A stretch of DNA of 64,000 nucleotides from Rhynchospora pubera (taxonomy: Eukaryota; Streptophyta; Magnoliopsida; Poales; Cyperaceae), in the NCBI GenBank assembly GCA_028095005.1, contig CM051459.1, positions 204,019,902-204,083,901 on the forward strand, read 5' to 3'. The notes under the pieces were generated by a model, which was not told the origin of the DNA, ran no database searches, and worked only from the letters and a program-made list of their open reading frames with translations. Position 1 is the first letter of the stretch, and every line of letters begins with the position of its first letter. A program made the translations under genes and the position numbers. Below, piece after piece: positions 1 through 11,041 of the stretch.

Positions 1-632
1 GTCAATTGCTGATCAACTTCGCAGTGTGGGAGCACAAATGTCAGAGCAAGATCTGGTTCTACAAGCGCTACAAGGACTTGAGAGTGAGTATGAAAGCTTT
101 GTTGTAGCTATTTCTATGCGAGATAGCTCAATCTCCATGGCTCAGGTTCAGAGTCTTCTTCTTGCTCAAGAAGCACGTCAGAGAACAAACCTTCACATGT
201 CAGCCATGGTGCACAGTGCCAACTTCTCCTCTCAACATGGATCTGGTAATTTGGGCTCGCAACACAGCCTAATTACTAGCTCAGGGATGAACTCAGCCCA
301 ATCAACTTTCACCACTCAAAATCAAGTGCTTGCTACACAGTGGGTACAACTCAAACTATCAAGGAAGAGGAAATTCAAATTCAAACCATGGCAGAGGTGG
401 CCCACGTGGCAGAGGCAGAGGGTGTCAAGCCTTGCAACAAGTGAAAGAAGATGTCTACTGTCAGATTTGCAACAAGTTGGGTCATCCAGCATACAAGTGT
501 TACCATCGTTTTGATATCACTTTTACTGGTGTCACTTCTCAGCCTCCACAACATCCCCAATTGCAGCAACAACCCCAAGCTCATCAAGCACTGCTAGCTG
601 AACCATCTCCTGCTGCAGCTCCAAGAACTTGA
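1..632 (+). pseudogene. copia gag remnant with CCHC zinc knuckle
   Basis: The first part reads as a retrotransposon Gag (UBN2-like) segment, including the stretch LQALQGLESEYESFV. The frame changes near 335. In the next frame comes an RG-rich basic stretch followed by the zinc knuckle CQICNKLGHPAYKC (CX2CX4HX4C) at about 456-497. This domain binds nucleic acid in the virus-like particle. The frame then ends in a TGA at 630-632 just before the protease motif. The true gag start is outside the window. Confidence 0.85.
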
Positions 633-1109
633 TTTCCGGACTCAGGTGCCACTACACATGTGACACCTGACATAAACAACCTCATGTTAAGCCAAGTGTA
701 CCAGGGATCAGTTATGGTGCACATGGGCATTGGATCAGGTCTGATTATCTCTCACATCGGAGTTTCTTTAATTCAGTTACCTGGCAATAAGTTAATCCTA
801 AATAATATTTTGTGTGTGCCCCAATTGACCAAAAATCTGATCAGTATAGCTCAATTGACGAAAAACAATAATGTAATTGTGGAATTCACCCCAAATGCTT
901 GTTTTGTGAAGGAGGTGACAACTCAGAGAGTGCTAGTGCATGGCTCTCTATGTAATGGTCTATATGCTTTGGAATTACCTGCTGGTCAACATCAAGTTCA
1001 TCAGACCACAACTTCAACAATAGGCACTCAAGACTTGCCCACTGCTCTCCATCTGTTGTTCAAGCACTTAGGAAAAACAATAGAATTTTTTGTTTGAATT
1101 CTAGCAATT
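633..1109 (+). pseudogene. copia protease and GAG pre-integrase remnant
   Basis: Directly after the TGA at 630-632 the same frame continues with FPDSGATTHVTPD, containing the DSG(A) active-site triad of the retrotransposon aspartic protease. Further on, NGLYALELP resembles the start of the GAG pre-integrase domain. The usual LWH..LGH zinc-binding part is damaged (ALHLLFKHLG), and the following CESC pair near 1115-1130 is found only in another frame, showing two compensating frameshifts around 1080-1135. The piece is a fragment of the polyprotein, not a separate gene. Confidence 0.8.
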
Positions 1110-2233
1110 TTGATTGTGAAAGTTGTAATAAAAACTAAGGCTCATAAACTGCCTTTTGCTTCATCTACTTTTGCTGCTCAACATCCTTTACATGTGGTTC
1201 ACACAGATGTATGGGGCCCATCTCCTGTAACTTCACACTTAGGAAATAAATATTATGTGCTTTTCACAGACCAATTTTCCAGGTTCAATTGGATATATTT
1301 TTTCTCCTCCAAATCTGATGTGTTGAGATTGTTTACCATGTTCAAGAAACAAGTTGAAAACATACTATCAAATAGAATAAAAATCATACAATGTGATGGA
1401 GGGACTAAATACAAACCCCTACAAACACAATTTCCAGAAATCACATTCCACATATCATGCCCTCACACTCCAGAGCAGAATGGCCTTGTGGAGAGGAAAC
1501 ACAGGCACTTTGTGGAATTAAGCCTTGCCTCTATGTATCACTCAGCCATACCAATGGAGTATTGGGACACAATTTTTGTAATCAACAGGCTACCAACTGC
1601 ACCAAACAACATGATGTCTCCCTTTGAGAAATTATTCAAAATGCAGCCTGACTACAATTACTTGCACACTCTTGGTTGTGAGTGCTTTCCTTTGCTCAGA
1701 CCCTATAATCACAACAAATTACAAACAAGGTCAGAGCAATGTGTGTTTTTGGGGTATTCAACTCTTCACAAAGGCTACAAATGCTATCATATACAACTCA
1801 GAGACTATACATTTCAAGGCATGTCAAATTCAATGAAGCCAACTTTTCCTTTTCCAAAAATACCCCTGCCTGCACTACTACTCCATCACAAACCATTCCC
1901 ATATCCTCCACACTGGCAGTAATTCCCACTATCACAAATCAATCATTACCATATCCACCTCCTCATGAAACACCTCCTCCTCCTCCCAGAATCTCTTCTA
2001 CACTATTGTCACAAAGCTCACAACAGTTGACAACAAATAGCCATCACATGATCACCAGATTAAGAACTAACAAACTAAAACCTAAACAACATCAGCAGCA
2101 TCAATTACATACAGTAACCAAGTGCCCCCTTAACCCACACAGTTTAGAGAGTGAGCCTACCTGTTTTACTCAAGCTAGAAAATCTCAACACTGGCGTCAA
2201 GCTATGGCTAGTGAGCTGGATGCTCTAGCTTAG
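1110..2233 (+). pseudogene. copia integrase remnant
   Basis: The integrase core is recognisable: HTDVWGP (first Asp), QCDGG (second Asp) and NGLVERKHRH (catalytic Glu) give the DD-E set that joins the cDNA to host DNA. It is followed by the copia GYSTLHKGYKCY block. A frameshift near 1800 moves the continuation (SRHVKFNEANF, then a proline-rich linker) to another frame, and a TAG at 2231-2233 interrupts the block leading into NNTWELV. The catalytic residues survive although the frame does not. Confidence 0.88.
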
Positions 2234-3736
2234 AACAATACTTGGGAACTGGTTGATCCTCCATTAAATGCTAACATTTTGGTGTGCAAATGGTTATATA
2301 AAATCAAGAAAAAGGCTGATGGGTCAGTAGAAAGATATAAGGCTAGGCTTGTGGCAAAAGGGTACAATCAAGAAGAAGGGCTGGACTACTTTGAGACATT
2401 CAGCCCAGTAGTAAAACCCACAACCATAAGAGTAGTTTTTACTATTGCTTTGTCTCAAAACTGACACATGCATCAATTGGACATTAACAATGCCTTCCTT
2501 CATGGAAACTTAGAAGAAACCATACTCATGAATCAACCTCCAGGGTTTATTGATCCAGATTACCGAAACAAAGTGTCTCTCCTAAAAAAGGCACTCTATG
2601 GTCTGAAACAAACCCCAAGGACATGGTTTCACAAACTGAAGACATTTCTTGAAGAGAATAAATTCAGATGCTCTCAATCTAAAAACTCATTATTTATCTT
2701 CCAACAAAAATCTATGGTTTTGTACTTACTGGTGTATGTGGATGACATCATCATCACTGGCAGTAGTACAGAAGCTATCAATGAGCTAATAAGGAAATTG
2801 CAACAAACATTCTCTATTAAGGACCTTGGTGCTCTGAATTACTTCTTAGGCATTCAGGTGTCTCATACAAGTGATGCTTTGTGTCTCACTCAGAGTCAAT
2901 ACATCAGCAACATAATGACAAAGGCAAAAATGGATAGAGCAAAACCTTGTAAATCACCAATGCAAGCTGGTGTACAGTTGTCAAAGTACTCAGGTACCAC
3001 TCTCTCAGACCCACAACTGTACAGGATGATTGTAGGCGCTCTCCAGTATGCAACAATAACCAGGCCAGATATTTCTTTCTCTGTAAACAAAGTGTCCCAA
3101 TTTATGGCCAGTCCCAGTGAAACACACTGGCAAGCAGTAAAAATGATCCTTATATACTTGAAAGGGACCATTCATCATGGCATTTACCTTCAGAGATCAA
3201 ACAGTATGGCACTCCATGCCTACACAGATGCTGACTGGGATGGGAATCCAGATGAGAGAAAATCAACAACTGGTTTTGCCATTTTCCTTGGCAATAATCT
3301 GGTCTCTTGGTCATCTAGACAGCAGCAAACAGTAGCCAGGTCTTCTACTGAAGCTGAATACGGAAGTATAGCCATGGGAGCTGCAGAATTGATGTGGTTA
3401 CAAGCTTTACTCAAGGAGTTAGGTATTCAACTGTATAATCCCCCCAATTTGTGGTGTGACAATCTTCGTGCCACTTTTCTAGCAGCAAACCCAGTTTTTC
3501 ATGCTAGAACTAAACACATAGAGTTAGATTTTCATTTTGTCAGAGAACAAGTAGCTGCAGGGAAGCCGTCAGTTCAATTCCTTTGCTCAGCTGACCAGCT
3601 GGCAGATATACACACAAAACCTCTTCCTGCTTCTAGATTTCAGCTTCTCCGGTCCAAGCTCAGTGTTTCTAAAGACCCCCTGTGCTTGAGGGGGGTTGTT
3701 AAACAAGAACTGGATGAGTCCAGTACTGAGGAATAA
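2234..3736 (+). pseudogene. copia reverse transcriptase and RNase H remnant
   Basis: The RT begins with NNTWELV and the KWLYKIKKKADGSVERYKAR block, then HQLDINNAFLHGNL (first catalytic Asp) and VYVDDIIITG, the copia YVDD active site. RNase H follows with DADWDGNPDERKSTTGF and STEAEYGSI, and the terminal HTKPLP block is present. One TGA at 2462-2464 splits it; from 2468 to 3736 the frame is open for 422 residues. It copies the element's RNA into DNA in related active elements; here it is a remnant. Confidence 0.9.
3684..3696 (+). other. polypurine tract of the copia element
   Basis: A G-rich run (GAGGGGGG) lies immediately before the TGTTAAAC that opens the proposed 3' LTR. In LTR retrotransposons this tract primes plus-strand DNA synthesis. 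It overlaps the last codons of the RNase H frame. Confidence 0.65.
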
Positions 3737-3875
3737 TGGAGAGAGCAATGTATAGCTAGTAGGAAGAGTAATGGCATTTCTGTTATTTTAGTTTTCAGAG
3801 GAGCTGACTATAAGTAGTCCTCAATGTGTAACGCTCGTACTCAATTCTTGAAATAATAAAATCAAGATTTATACA
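3697..3875 (+). repeat. 3' LTR of the copia element
   Basis: It starts with TG right after the polypurine tract and contains a TATA-like ACTATAAGTA around 3808 and an AATAATAAAA polyadenylation-like stretch around 3852. I place the end at TACA (3872-3875), giving a short LTR of about 180 bp. The right edge is uncertain because the 5' LTR is not visible; it could extend to about 3885. Confidence 0.55.
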
Positions 3876-4120
3876 AAATCAAACAGCATCCATAATTGAA
3901 CAGAAAAATTTAATGAGATATTTATAAAAATTTAAGGCAACTTTTGGAATCAATAAATTGAATGTGGTTAACAAAATTTTCTATTAAAATTTGTATGCAC
4001 CTTTTAATAAATTAATCATAAATGAACTTGACTCATCATAGCCACCATTATATTTTCCAACACTATATAATCGTATAAGTCACTCGACTGAAAAAATTTT
4101 ACTTTGCAGTATTAAGCTAA
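3876..4120. other. AT-rich spacer
   Basis: No coding signal, repeat structure or RNA gene was seen. Confidence 0.4.
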
Positions 4121-4443
4121 TTCTCCTGTTTGGATGGATAAGAATAAAGGATTATTCTGGAGTAAATAGTTATTTTTTATTAAGACACAATTCAAACAAC
4201 TTAGATTAAGGATTTATTCCGGTTAGGAGACGGATTAACTAAGCCGACAAAAGTTTAGAATAAGAGGGTGAGATTAAAAATTAAAAAGAGAAAAAGGACA
4301 CAATCCATTGTTTAATCCTTGCATCATCCAAACAAAAAACTTTAATCTAAGATTAAGCTTATTCTTAAGAATTTACGATTAAGAATTTTAATCCTGAATA
4401 ACTAATCTTACCGTTAATCTCATATGATCCAAACAGAACATTT
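4121..4443. mobile_element. Tourist-like foldback MITE, decayed
   Basis: The two ends are inverted: TCCTGTTTGGAT on the left and, read on the minus strand, TTCTGTTTGGAT on the right. Between them, stretches rich in AATAAGGATTA and its complement fold back on each other. The ends resemble those of the element at 5469-5625. A clear target duplication could not be fixed. Confidence 0.5.
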
Positions 4444-5465
4444 TTAGTTTATTGTTAAATTTGAAGTATAAGATCATAAATTATAAGTGCAATTTTTAAT
4501 GAACTAAATCATACATTACTGTATAAATTTGTAGCGATTAATTATCAATTATGTGCAAATTTAAAATCTTATTATCTGGACGATAATGTGCATGTTACCT
4601 TACCCCCGAACTCCAGGAATGTTTTCTTAAAGCATTTTTAATGCATAAAGCATTTAACCACCGTAGGTATCAACGCTTCTCGACAAACAACCTGCATACT
4701 AGCTAGTAGAACAACAGTATGCAGTATACCCAATCTTGCAACTGTTACTCAAACCATCAGAAAGGTGCCATATCTCTTAACATTAAGCATTGTTGCGTGG
4801 TACAAAAATTGATAAACAACAGGACAATGGATGCTAGAAATGTATTGACTTGCAGTTTTGGTGATTGAGCTTAAAGAGGACAAAAGCAAGGTGCTAATAA
4901 AATAGCCCTGTATATAAGAGGTAGAGAACTATGCAATGGAAAAATATATATTATTATCAATAATTATGATAGACGAGTGAAGAAGTTTGCACATCCCACC
5001 ATTATGCACTGCGAAAGTTACTGTTGAGTCAGTTGCATTTAATTGCATTAATTTATCCTTTCTGCTATCAACTCAGAACCAAAATTAATGGTACTGAAGA
5101 GTCCATATAAGAAGAACAAGCAATTTTTTCTTTTTTCCATTTTTTTTTTTTGTTTGAGCAAAGAGAAGAATATCATTAAGATTTTATCTTTGATAATTTG
5201 TATACATCGTCGCCTCTACCATGTGACTGATTATTTCGACGGTTTAAATGGAAATATATATACTAAATCTTAATTTCGATGATTTAAAAGGAAATATATA
5301 TACTAATCTTTAATTTGTGTGTGCTTATCGCAGCGCATAAGCAAGAGAAGTAATGATATGCTTAACGTTTGTTTGTTATGAGCGCTTGACCAAGACAAAT
5401 TCTCTACAATGAATTTACCAAAATCTTTCAAAAGGTTATATGAGTGTTTGACTTAGCAATGTCTA
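4444..5465. other. AT-rich intergenic stretch
   Basis: No gene is supported. A short T-rich run lies near 5120-5155, and GGAAATATATATACTAA occurs twice (about 5250 and 5290). Short open frames here have no domain or codon pattern. Confidence 0.4.
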
Positions 5466-5628
5466 TAAGGCTCCGTTTGGATAGGTGTGGGAAGAAGGGA
5501 AGAAGGGAAGAAGTGGGAAGAAGCATTGGAAAATGTGTAACTTCGTGAACAGTTTGGATTGTTTATAATTTTTTTTCTTCTTCTTTCTTCTTCTTCTTCT
5601 TTCTTCCAAGAATCCAAACGCACCCTAA
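5466..5628. mobile_element. Tourist-like MITE (PIF/Harbinger type) with TAA target duplication
   Basis: The element occupies 5469-5625. Its left end GGCTCCGTTTGGAT pairs with the right end, which reads GGGTGCGTTTGGAT on the minus strand. TAA lies on both sides (5466-5468 and 5626-5628), the three-base duplication typical of PIF/Harbinger MITEs. The inside is a GAAGAAGG / CTTCTTCTTTC foldback around a core containing TTGGAAAATGTGTAACTT, shared with the element near 41681. It has no coding capacity. Confidence 0.82.
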
Positions 5629-7104
5629 AGTTAGTTTTTGATAGCACGTTGTTGATTTTACGGATCTTGATGAAAAGAACTTTGAACGAATTAGTAAGAA
5701 CAACGCTACCTCCAGTTTAGTACAAAATCCTCTTTCGGACGGATTAGCAGAATAATGAAAGCAGGAATATGAAGGACAAAATTAATATCGTAACTAAAAT
5801 AAATTAGTGACTATTCCCAACATATTCAAACAAATCGTACTGATATATTTTTAAAAAATTTTAATATCAAAGACTTATCTATGATTTTGTAATTCAGTTG
5901 ACTTTTCTCAGTGTAATTTATTTGCAAAGTTCAATTAAGAAGAGAACTTTTTTCTTTCAAAAAACAAAGATCTTGAAGTCTTTAGGTTTTTACTTTTTAG
6001 GCAATTACCAATTTACCACGTTGAAACAGTTAGATAAAAAGGAGTTAATAATGAGCCCAAACTTGATCATGTAAAGCCCATTCCAACAATTGAAGCCCAG
6101 CTAATTAATGTTGAAGTGAAGATGTTGAAACCCATTACCCATCCGCTTTATTCAAAAAAAAAAAAAAACAAAACAAAACAAAAAACAAAAAATCAAAACC
6201 TATCCGCTCAGTACTGGAAGATTGATTGTTCAACTTAAGAGAATTTATCTCGAGTCTGAGATGGTAAAATCCCATGCAACACGAGATACTCGTATCATCT
6301 GATTAATTTCGATAAATTCGAATTTTTAGAACGATAAATTGGCTATAGACTGGACATTAGATAAATATAAGATGCGGAGATTCTTCATACACAGTTATTT
6401 AAAATTCCACACTCCAAATAACTGATACGAAGTTTTTTTTTTCTTTTTTTTTTTTACATTTAAAGCCCGTAGGCAACTAATCCGAAGTTGAATGCATTTT
6501 CCAAATTAAAAACTTATAAAAAAAATTAAATTTTATATTTTTCAAAATGTTTTTACTATTTTTAAAATTGTTCGAATCATCTGTATCGGAGTATTCATAA
6601 TTTATCTCGTTTTTCTAACAATCTAATAATAATAATAATAATAATTTTTAAAAATATTACTTATAATATTTAATATAAAGAATATGTTAAATGATTCAGA
6701 TTGGTTTTTGAACTTTGAAATGTAAAAGCGATCACAATCTGCACATCCATCCTACATAGACGATTCTCGCATTTTTCTTTTTTTTTATTTTTATGGCAAA
6801 TTTTATAGTGAATAAATTTATTATACGAACTAGATAATATATCATTAATTTAAAATTATAAATTAATGTCTGGGATGATCAGCAGAGCTGAACCGGGCTA
6901 AAAGTTTTGATCAATAACAAAACATTCCTTATTTTACTATATTGTGTGTGTGGCGAACGTGATGATACATCAAATCAAAACATATATAAATAGACGTTCC
7001 ACTAACTCACTGTAGTTAGCACTATTCAAGAACAGTGTGGCTGACATGTGGGTCCCCTCACATTTATCGGGTGTAAATTTGAACAAAATCCAACCCTGTA
7101 TAGA
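5629..7104. other. AT-rich intergenic stretch with simple repeats
   Basis: It contains an A-rich run with CAAAA units near 6154-6195, a T run near 6434-6456 and a short (AAT)n near 6625-6645. No gene or RNA is supported. Confidence 0.45.
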
Positions 7105-7311
7105 CATCCGGATTTTCTGTGATAATGTAAACAAAATTCGAGCACAACTAAGAGACTAAATCTCACAGAAGATCATGCTTCGCAGACCACCCATGTGGTC
7201 CACGCGTTTTCTAAGTGATGGGTGGTTAATGTGTCAAGATTTTCTATGACAGTCAAAGTAAAATTCAGTTGTGGCTAAAAAATAATATCCACAGAAAATC
7301 CGGTGTCCAAA
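7105..7311. mobile_element. small foldback element
   Basis: GACATCCGGATTTTCTGTG at the left is matched on the minus strand at the right by GACACCGGATTTTCTGTGG; both arms continue with weaker pairing through AACTAAGAG/CAACTGAA. No target duplication was found, so the class is unknown. Confidence 0.45.
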
Positions 7312-7822
7312 TCACATGTCTCTACTTTTTACTCTATTTTGCCCCACTTTCTTTTTTCTGCTGGAGAAGTTCCCCTTTCACGTTTTCCTGGCAAAAAAAT
7401 AAAATAAGAGGAAAAGACAAAATTTATTAATCTGATAATATTAATTATAGCTTAATATTTTATCTAATTTTTGGAATCTCGATATTTGTTTTCATGCAAT
7501 TTCATCATTCGATATTTTGTATATAATTAAAAAATTATTAAGAATAATCACATTGTAATTTTTAAAATATCTCGCATGATTTTGATATTTCCTCTTTAAA
7601 ATATCTCGCAAGATTTTTAATATTTTTAGAAAAATCAGAATAATTTTATTTTTCCCTTTGTAATTTTTGAAAGTCTTTCTTGGTTTCTTTTTTTCATCAA
7701 ATGATTATTTAGATAATCTACATACTTACTCTAAGTTTTAAATTTTCTGTCCTTTAAATGTTTCGCATATTTGTTCCAACAATCTACTATTTTATCGATC
7801 CAAATCATAAAAAAAAAATAGA
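7312..7822. other. AT-rich region upstream of the MYB gene, possible Helitron body
   Basis: AAAATATCTCGCA occurs twice (about 7563 and 7597). If the Helitron terminus at 7823-7848 is real, part of this stretch is its body; the 5' TC end could not be placed. No coding frame is seen. Confidence 0.35.
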
Positions 7823-7848
7823 TCGCGCAACGCGCGAGACCCCTCTAG
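7823..7848 (+). mobile_element. putative Helitron 3' terminus
   Basis: TCGCGC-AAC-GCGCGA forms a perfect 6-bp stem with a 3-base loop (7823-7837). Seven bases later comes CTAG (7845-7848), followed by T. A GC-rich hairpin a few bases before CTRR, with insertion ahead of a T, is the known 3' end of plant Helitrons. The end lies 147 bp before the MYB start codon. The 5' end was not found, so the element's extent is unknown. Confidence 0.6.
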
Positions 7849-7995
7849 TAACTACAATTGGACTACTAACAGATGATACATAACTCTCATATCCCATTGA
7901 ACTGTAAGAATACACCAATTCTGAACTGGAGCTCAAGAACAGCGCAACACTATCAATCCCTTTCTCTCCTCTATCTCTCCTTCTCTGTCTATTCA

Positions 7996-8871
7996 ATGGT
8001 GAGAAAAGCTTGCTGTAGGAAAGAAGAGATGAAGAGAGGGACATGGACAGAGGAAGAAGACAGGATACTCAAAACTTACATACAAGATCATGGAGAAGGC
8101 AAATGGAAATCCTTGCCGAAAAGAGCAGGTAGTAATAGAATTCCTCTCTATGTTTTCTACTCTTAAACTAATTCTTATAACAAAAATGCTAAATAATATC
8201 AATTTTCAGGCCTAAAGCGATGTGGAAAGAGTTGCAGGCTGAGGTGGCTCAACTACCTGAGGCCTGATATCAAGAGAGGCAACATAAGTCCTGATGAAGA
8301 AGACCTCATCATAAGGCTTCACAATCTCTTAGGAAACAGGTAAATTTCTTAGTTCGAAGTTAAAACCAACTTTGGACATTTCAATTCATTGCATTTCTTT
8401 AACTCGGATTGAAAAATAATGTTTGCATTTCTAAGTTTTTTTTTTTTATTTACCCAAAAGACTTGTACCCTGTTTACTTTCAGGTGGTCCCTAATTGCAA
8501 AGAGATTGCCGGGTCGAACTGACAATGAAATAAAAAACTACTGGAACACCTGCCTTAGGAAGAAACTTAAACACGATCATGATTTTATTGAATCTGAACT
8601 GTCGATCATAGTCCGAACAAAAGCTACCAGATGCACAACCAAGCTCTCATTTTGTTCAAACAATGAGTGCATCAAAGAGAACAATGCTACTGATACCACT
8701 GAAGAAGCAATAGTCCCGACAGTGTCAAGTGAAGCCGCTAGTAGTGATCAGACTCAAGAAGAGAACTGGTGGGACCTGTTGGGTTCATTGGACACCTATT
8801 TCGATTTTGACAATTGGATTCCTATTTGTGGAGATAACAGTGCTTTTGATCAGGAAAAATGTAATTGGTAG
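7996..8871 (+). CDS. R2R3-MYB transcription factor, TT2/C1-like; exons 7996-8128, 8210-8339, 8484-8871
   Basis: The three exons join in frame to 216 residues. R2 is about residues 12-64 (regularly spaced Trp, then LKRCGKSCRLRWLNYLRP) and R3 about 65-115 (LLGNRWSLIAKRLPGRTDNEIKNYWN). R3 contains the bHLH-binding signature [DE]Lx2[RK]x3Lx6Lx3R, so the protein should work with a bHLH partner in the nucleus. The N-terminus RKACCRKEEMKRG resembles maize C1 and Arabidopsis TT2, regulators of anthocyanin and proanthocyanidin genes; this target set is inferred from similarity only. The C-terminal region is short and acidic (EENWWDLLGSLDTYFDFDNW), a plausible activation domain. Introns follow the usual positions in R2R3-MYB genes. 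An in-frame ATG at 7873 precedes the chosen start with no stop between; 7996 was preferred because family similarity begins there. Confidence 0.93.
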
Positions 8872-9268
8872 TTACTCTAGTTAATTTAGGTTCTATCAAC
8901 AGGGACATAAGTGTACGTAGATTGGTAGGCATTGTGCGTATCGTATGTATTTGCTTGAATAAGAAATGAAATTAATGTTCCGATGATGTTCCATGTTTGG
9001 GAATGTGATGAATGCAATTAAATCAGAACAGAGATAGCTGTTTCAAGTTGGAAGGATTCGACTTGGTGACTAGACAGGATTTTGAGGCGCGATGAGACAG
9101 TTTTGTTTATGTCGAGTGGTGAATGGTGTCATTTTGCATTGGTCCAATTAAGGATTTTATTTTTCTCGTGTATCAACATAAACCTTCAAAGACTGATTTT
9201 GCATTAATTCATTCAAAAAATATTTCACCGTTTTGTGCTTCAAAGGCTTAAAATATTGTGCATGTAAT
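8872..9268. other. MYB 3' flank
   Basis: An AATAAGAAATGAAATTAATG stretch near 8957 could hold the polyadenylation signal of the MYB transcript. Nothing else is recognised. Confidence 0.35.
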
Positions 9269-9635
9269 TTTTTGTTTATTCAAACAAATACTTGTTCTTT
9301 CTCTCTCATTAATGTTAATTAAGATATGCCATGCATAAGAATCAATGCACTCTAAATGATAGGCTTGTTGATATCAATTTGAAAACATCAACATTACTCT
9401 TAAGTGAGAACTAGTTTAGTCTAGTGACTAAACTAGACTTGTTCTTTCTCTCTCATTATGCATGGCATTGATTCTTTTTTGTTTATTCAAACAAATACTT
9501 GTTCTTTCTCTCTCATTAATGTTAATTAAGATATGCCATGCATAAGAATCAATGCACTCTAAATGATAGGCTTGTTGATATCAATTTGAAAACATCAACA
9601 TTACTCTTAAGTGAGAACTAGTTTAGTATAGTGAC
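9269..9635. repeat. 160-bp direct duplication with palindromic junction
   Basis: 9269-9428 is repeated at 9476-9635, an offset of 207 bp, with a single mismatch that I could see (AGTCTAG versus AGTATAG). At the end of the first copy CTAGTTTAGTC-TAGT-GACTAAACTAG is a perfect 11-bp-arm palindrome. The 47-bp spacer contains a reversed piece of the repeat (TTATGCATGGCATTGATTC is the complement of a copy-internal stretch) plus a direct piece (CTTGTTCTTTCTCTCTCATT). Confidence 0.9.
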
Positions 9636-10998
9636 AAAAAAATAGATTTTAAGTGGATGTTGTGGTTTAGAAATTGTTTAGGATCTCTTGTGAATATTTA
9701 AGTTCGTAAAAGTTCGAAGGCTTTGAATATATATATTCTTTAAAACAATATACTTGTAGTAGTTTCATTTTTTTTTTCTTTTTTGGAGAATATATATAGA
9801 ATATCCGTATATATCTCCTTTCAGGATGAAATTTTAAGTTACTCGTGAAAGTACAGCGGCCCAAAAAAAAAAATAGTAATATATCCAAATTATAAACAGA
9901 GAACTTCGGTTCCGCACTTGGGGGACATACATACTCTGATAAATTTCATTTACCACACAGAGCATCTGTATATTTCTCTCGTGATAAGAATCATTAATCA
10001 TTTCTGAACAAGATCATATAGAAATGTAAAGATGTGTCAGAGTTCTTGTTTCAATAGTAAAATTAATAAGTGCTACAAAACTCCAAAAGGTGGTTAGTAA
10101 CAATATATGGTAACTAGTAACTTTGATTCTCTTATTTCTGAACTAGTATATTGCACAAAATTAATCAAAAAATTAGTAAACTTGCAGCAGAAAGTAACAT
10201 GCAGGACCCTCCTTAGTCCTTATTCCCTGGAATCAAGAAACAAATCTGTCAATTAATCCACAGTAGTACTTTCGACAGAGTCTATATATGCTAGATACTG
10301 TCACACTCACATGCAATTAATCCCTATACAAAATGGACAGGTTACTGCTAGATTAATCTTCAGTATATTTGCCTAATAAGCAACAGAAATAATCATACTA
10401 TAAGCTTTGCAAGAGAATTTTGTTAAAGCAGGAGAAAGAATACGTATGCATATAAATAATGTAATGGGTCTCCGAACTTGTGGCTGCATATTAGCCAAAC
10501 ACAGGAGTTCTCTGGTTTATGTCTTACAGGAGACTTGCAACAGCGTAACAACCCAATTCACCTGGCCAATAGCAATAACGCAAGTGTGTGTTGGTCCCCA
10601 TTGGTCCCAAAAGAACCTCAGACAATAGGAGATCAGATCACACATACCCAATAGGATAATAGATCAAGGAATCTTGTATCAATATATAAGGCCTAGTGAA
10701 GCGATGTTTAATTAGAACAATCAGTAATCAATGAAACAGTATTTAAAATAGTCTTATCTGATCTTTTACATTTACTGGTATTTGTTATACCGCAACTTGT
10801 GGACGATCATTGGTATAGGTAGAAGTGTTGCTTCAGTAAAGTCAATGTCTGGTAAAAAGCTGACAAGTGCTGAATACTGAGAAGAGCAGATGTATATGAC
10901 TGAAACATAATGGAATTTTGTCTTAAATATATTTAATTGTAATAGTTTATTGGTTTAAAACGTAGTCCCCTTTTTTTTATTTATTTTATTTATTTTAT

Positions 10999-11041
<43 letters not shown>

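Larger units (their letters stand above)
1..3875 (+). mobile_element. Ty1/copia LTR retrotransposon, decayed, 5' end outside window
   Basis: The order gag, CCHC knuckle, protease, integrase, reverse transcriptase, RNase H, polypurine tract and 3' LTR is the Ty1/copia order (integrase before RT). The 5' LTR and start of gag lie before the window. The coding region is broken by at least three in-frame stops (about 630, 2231, 2462) and several frameshifts (about 335, two near 1090-1130, and near 1800), so it cannot encode a working polyprotein. The RT/RNase H part is the longest intact stretch. Age and autonomy cannot be judged without the 5' LTR. Confidence 0.93.

Noticed and set aside
7873..7995. 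Upstream ATG as the MYB start
   Set aside because: The extra 41 residues do not resemble MYB N-termini and the DNA is CT-rich leader-like; kept as an open question in the findings.
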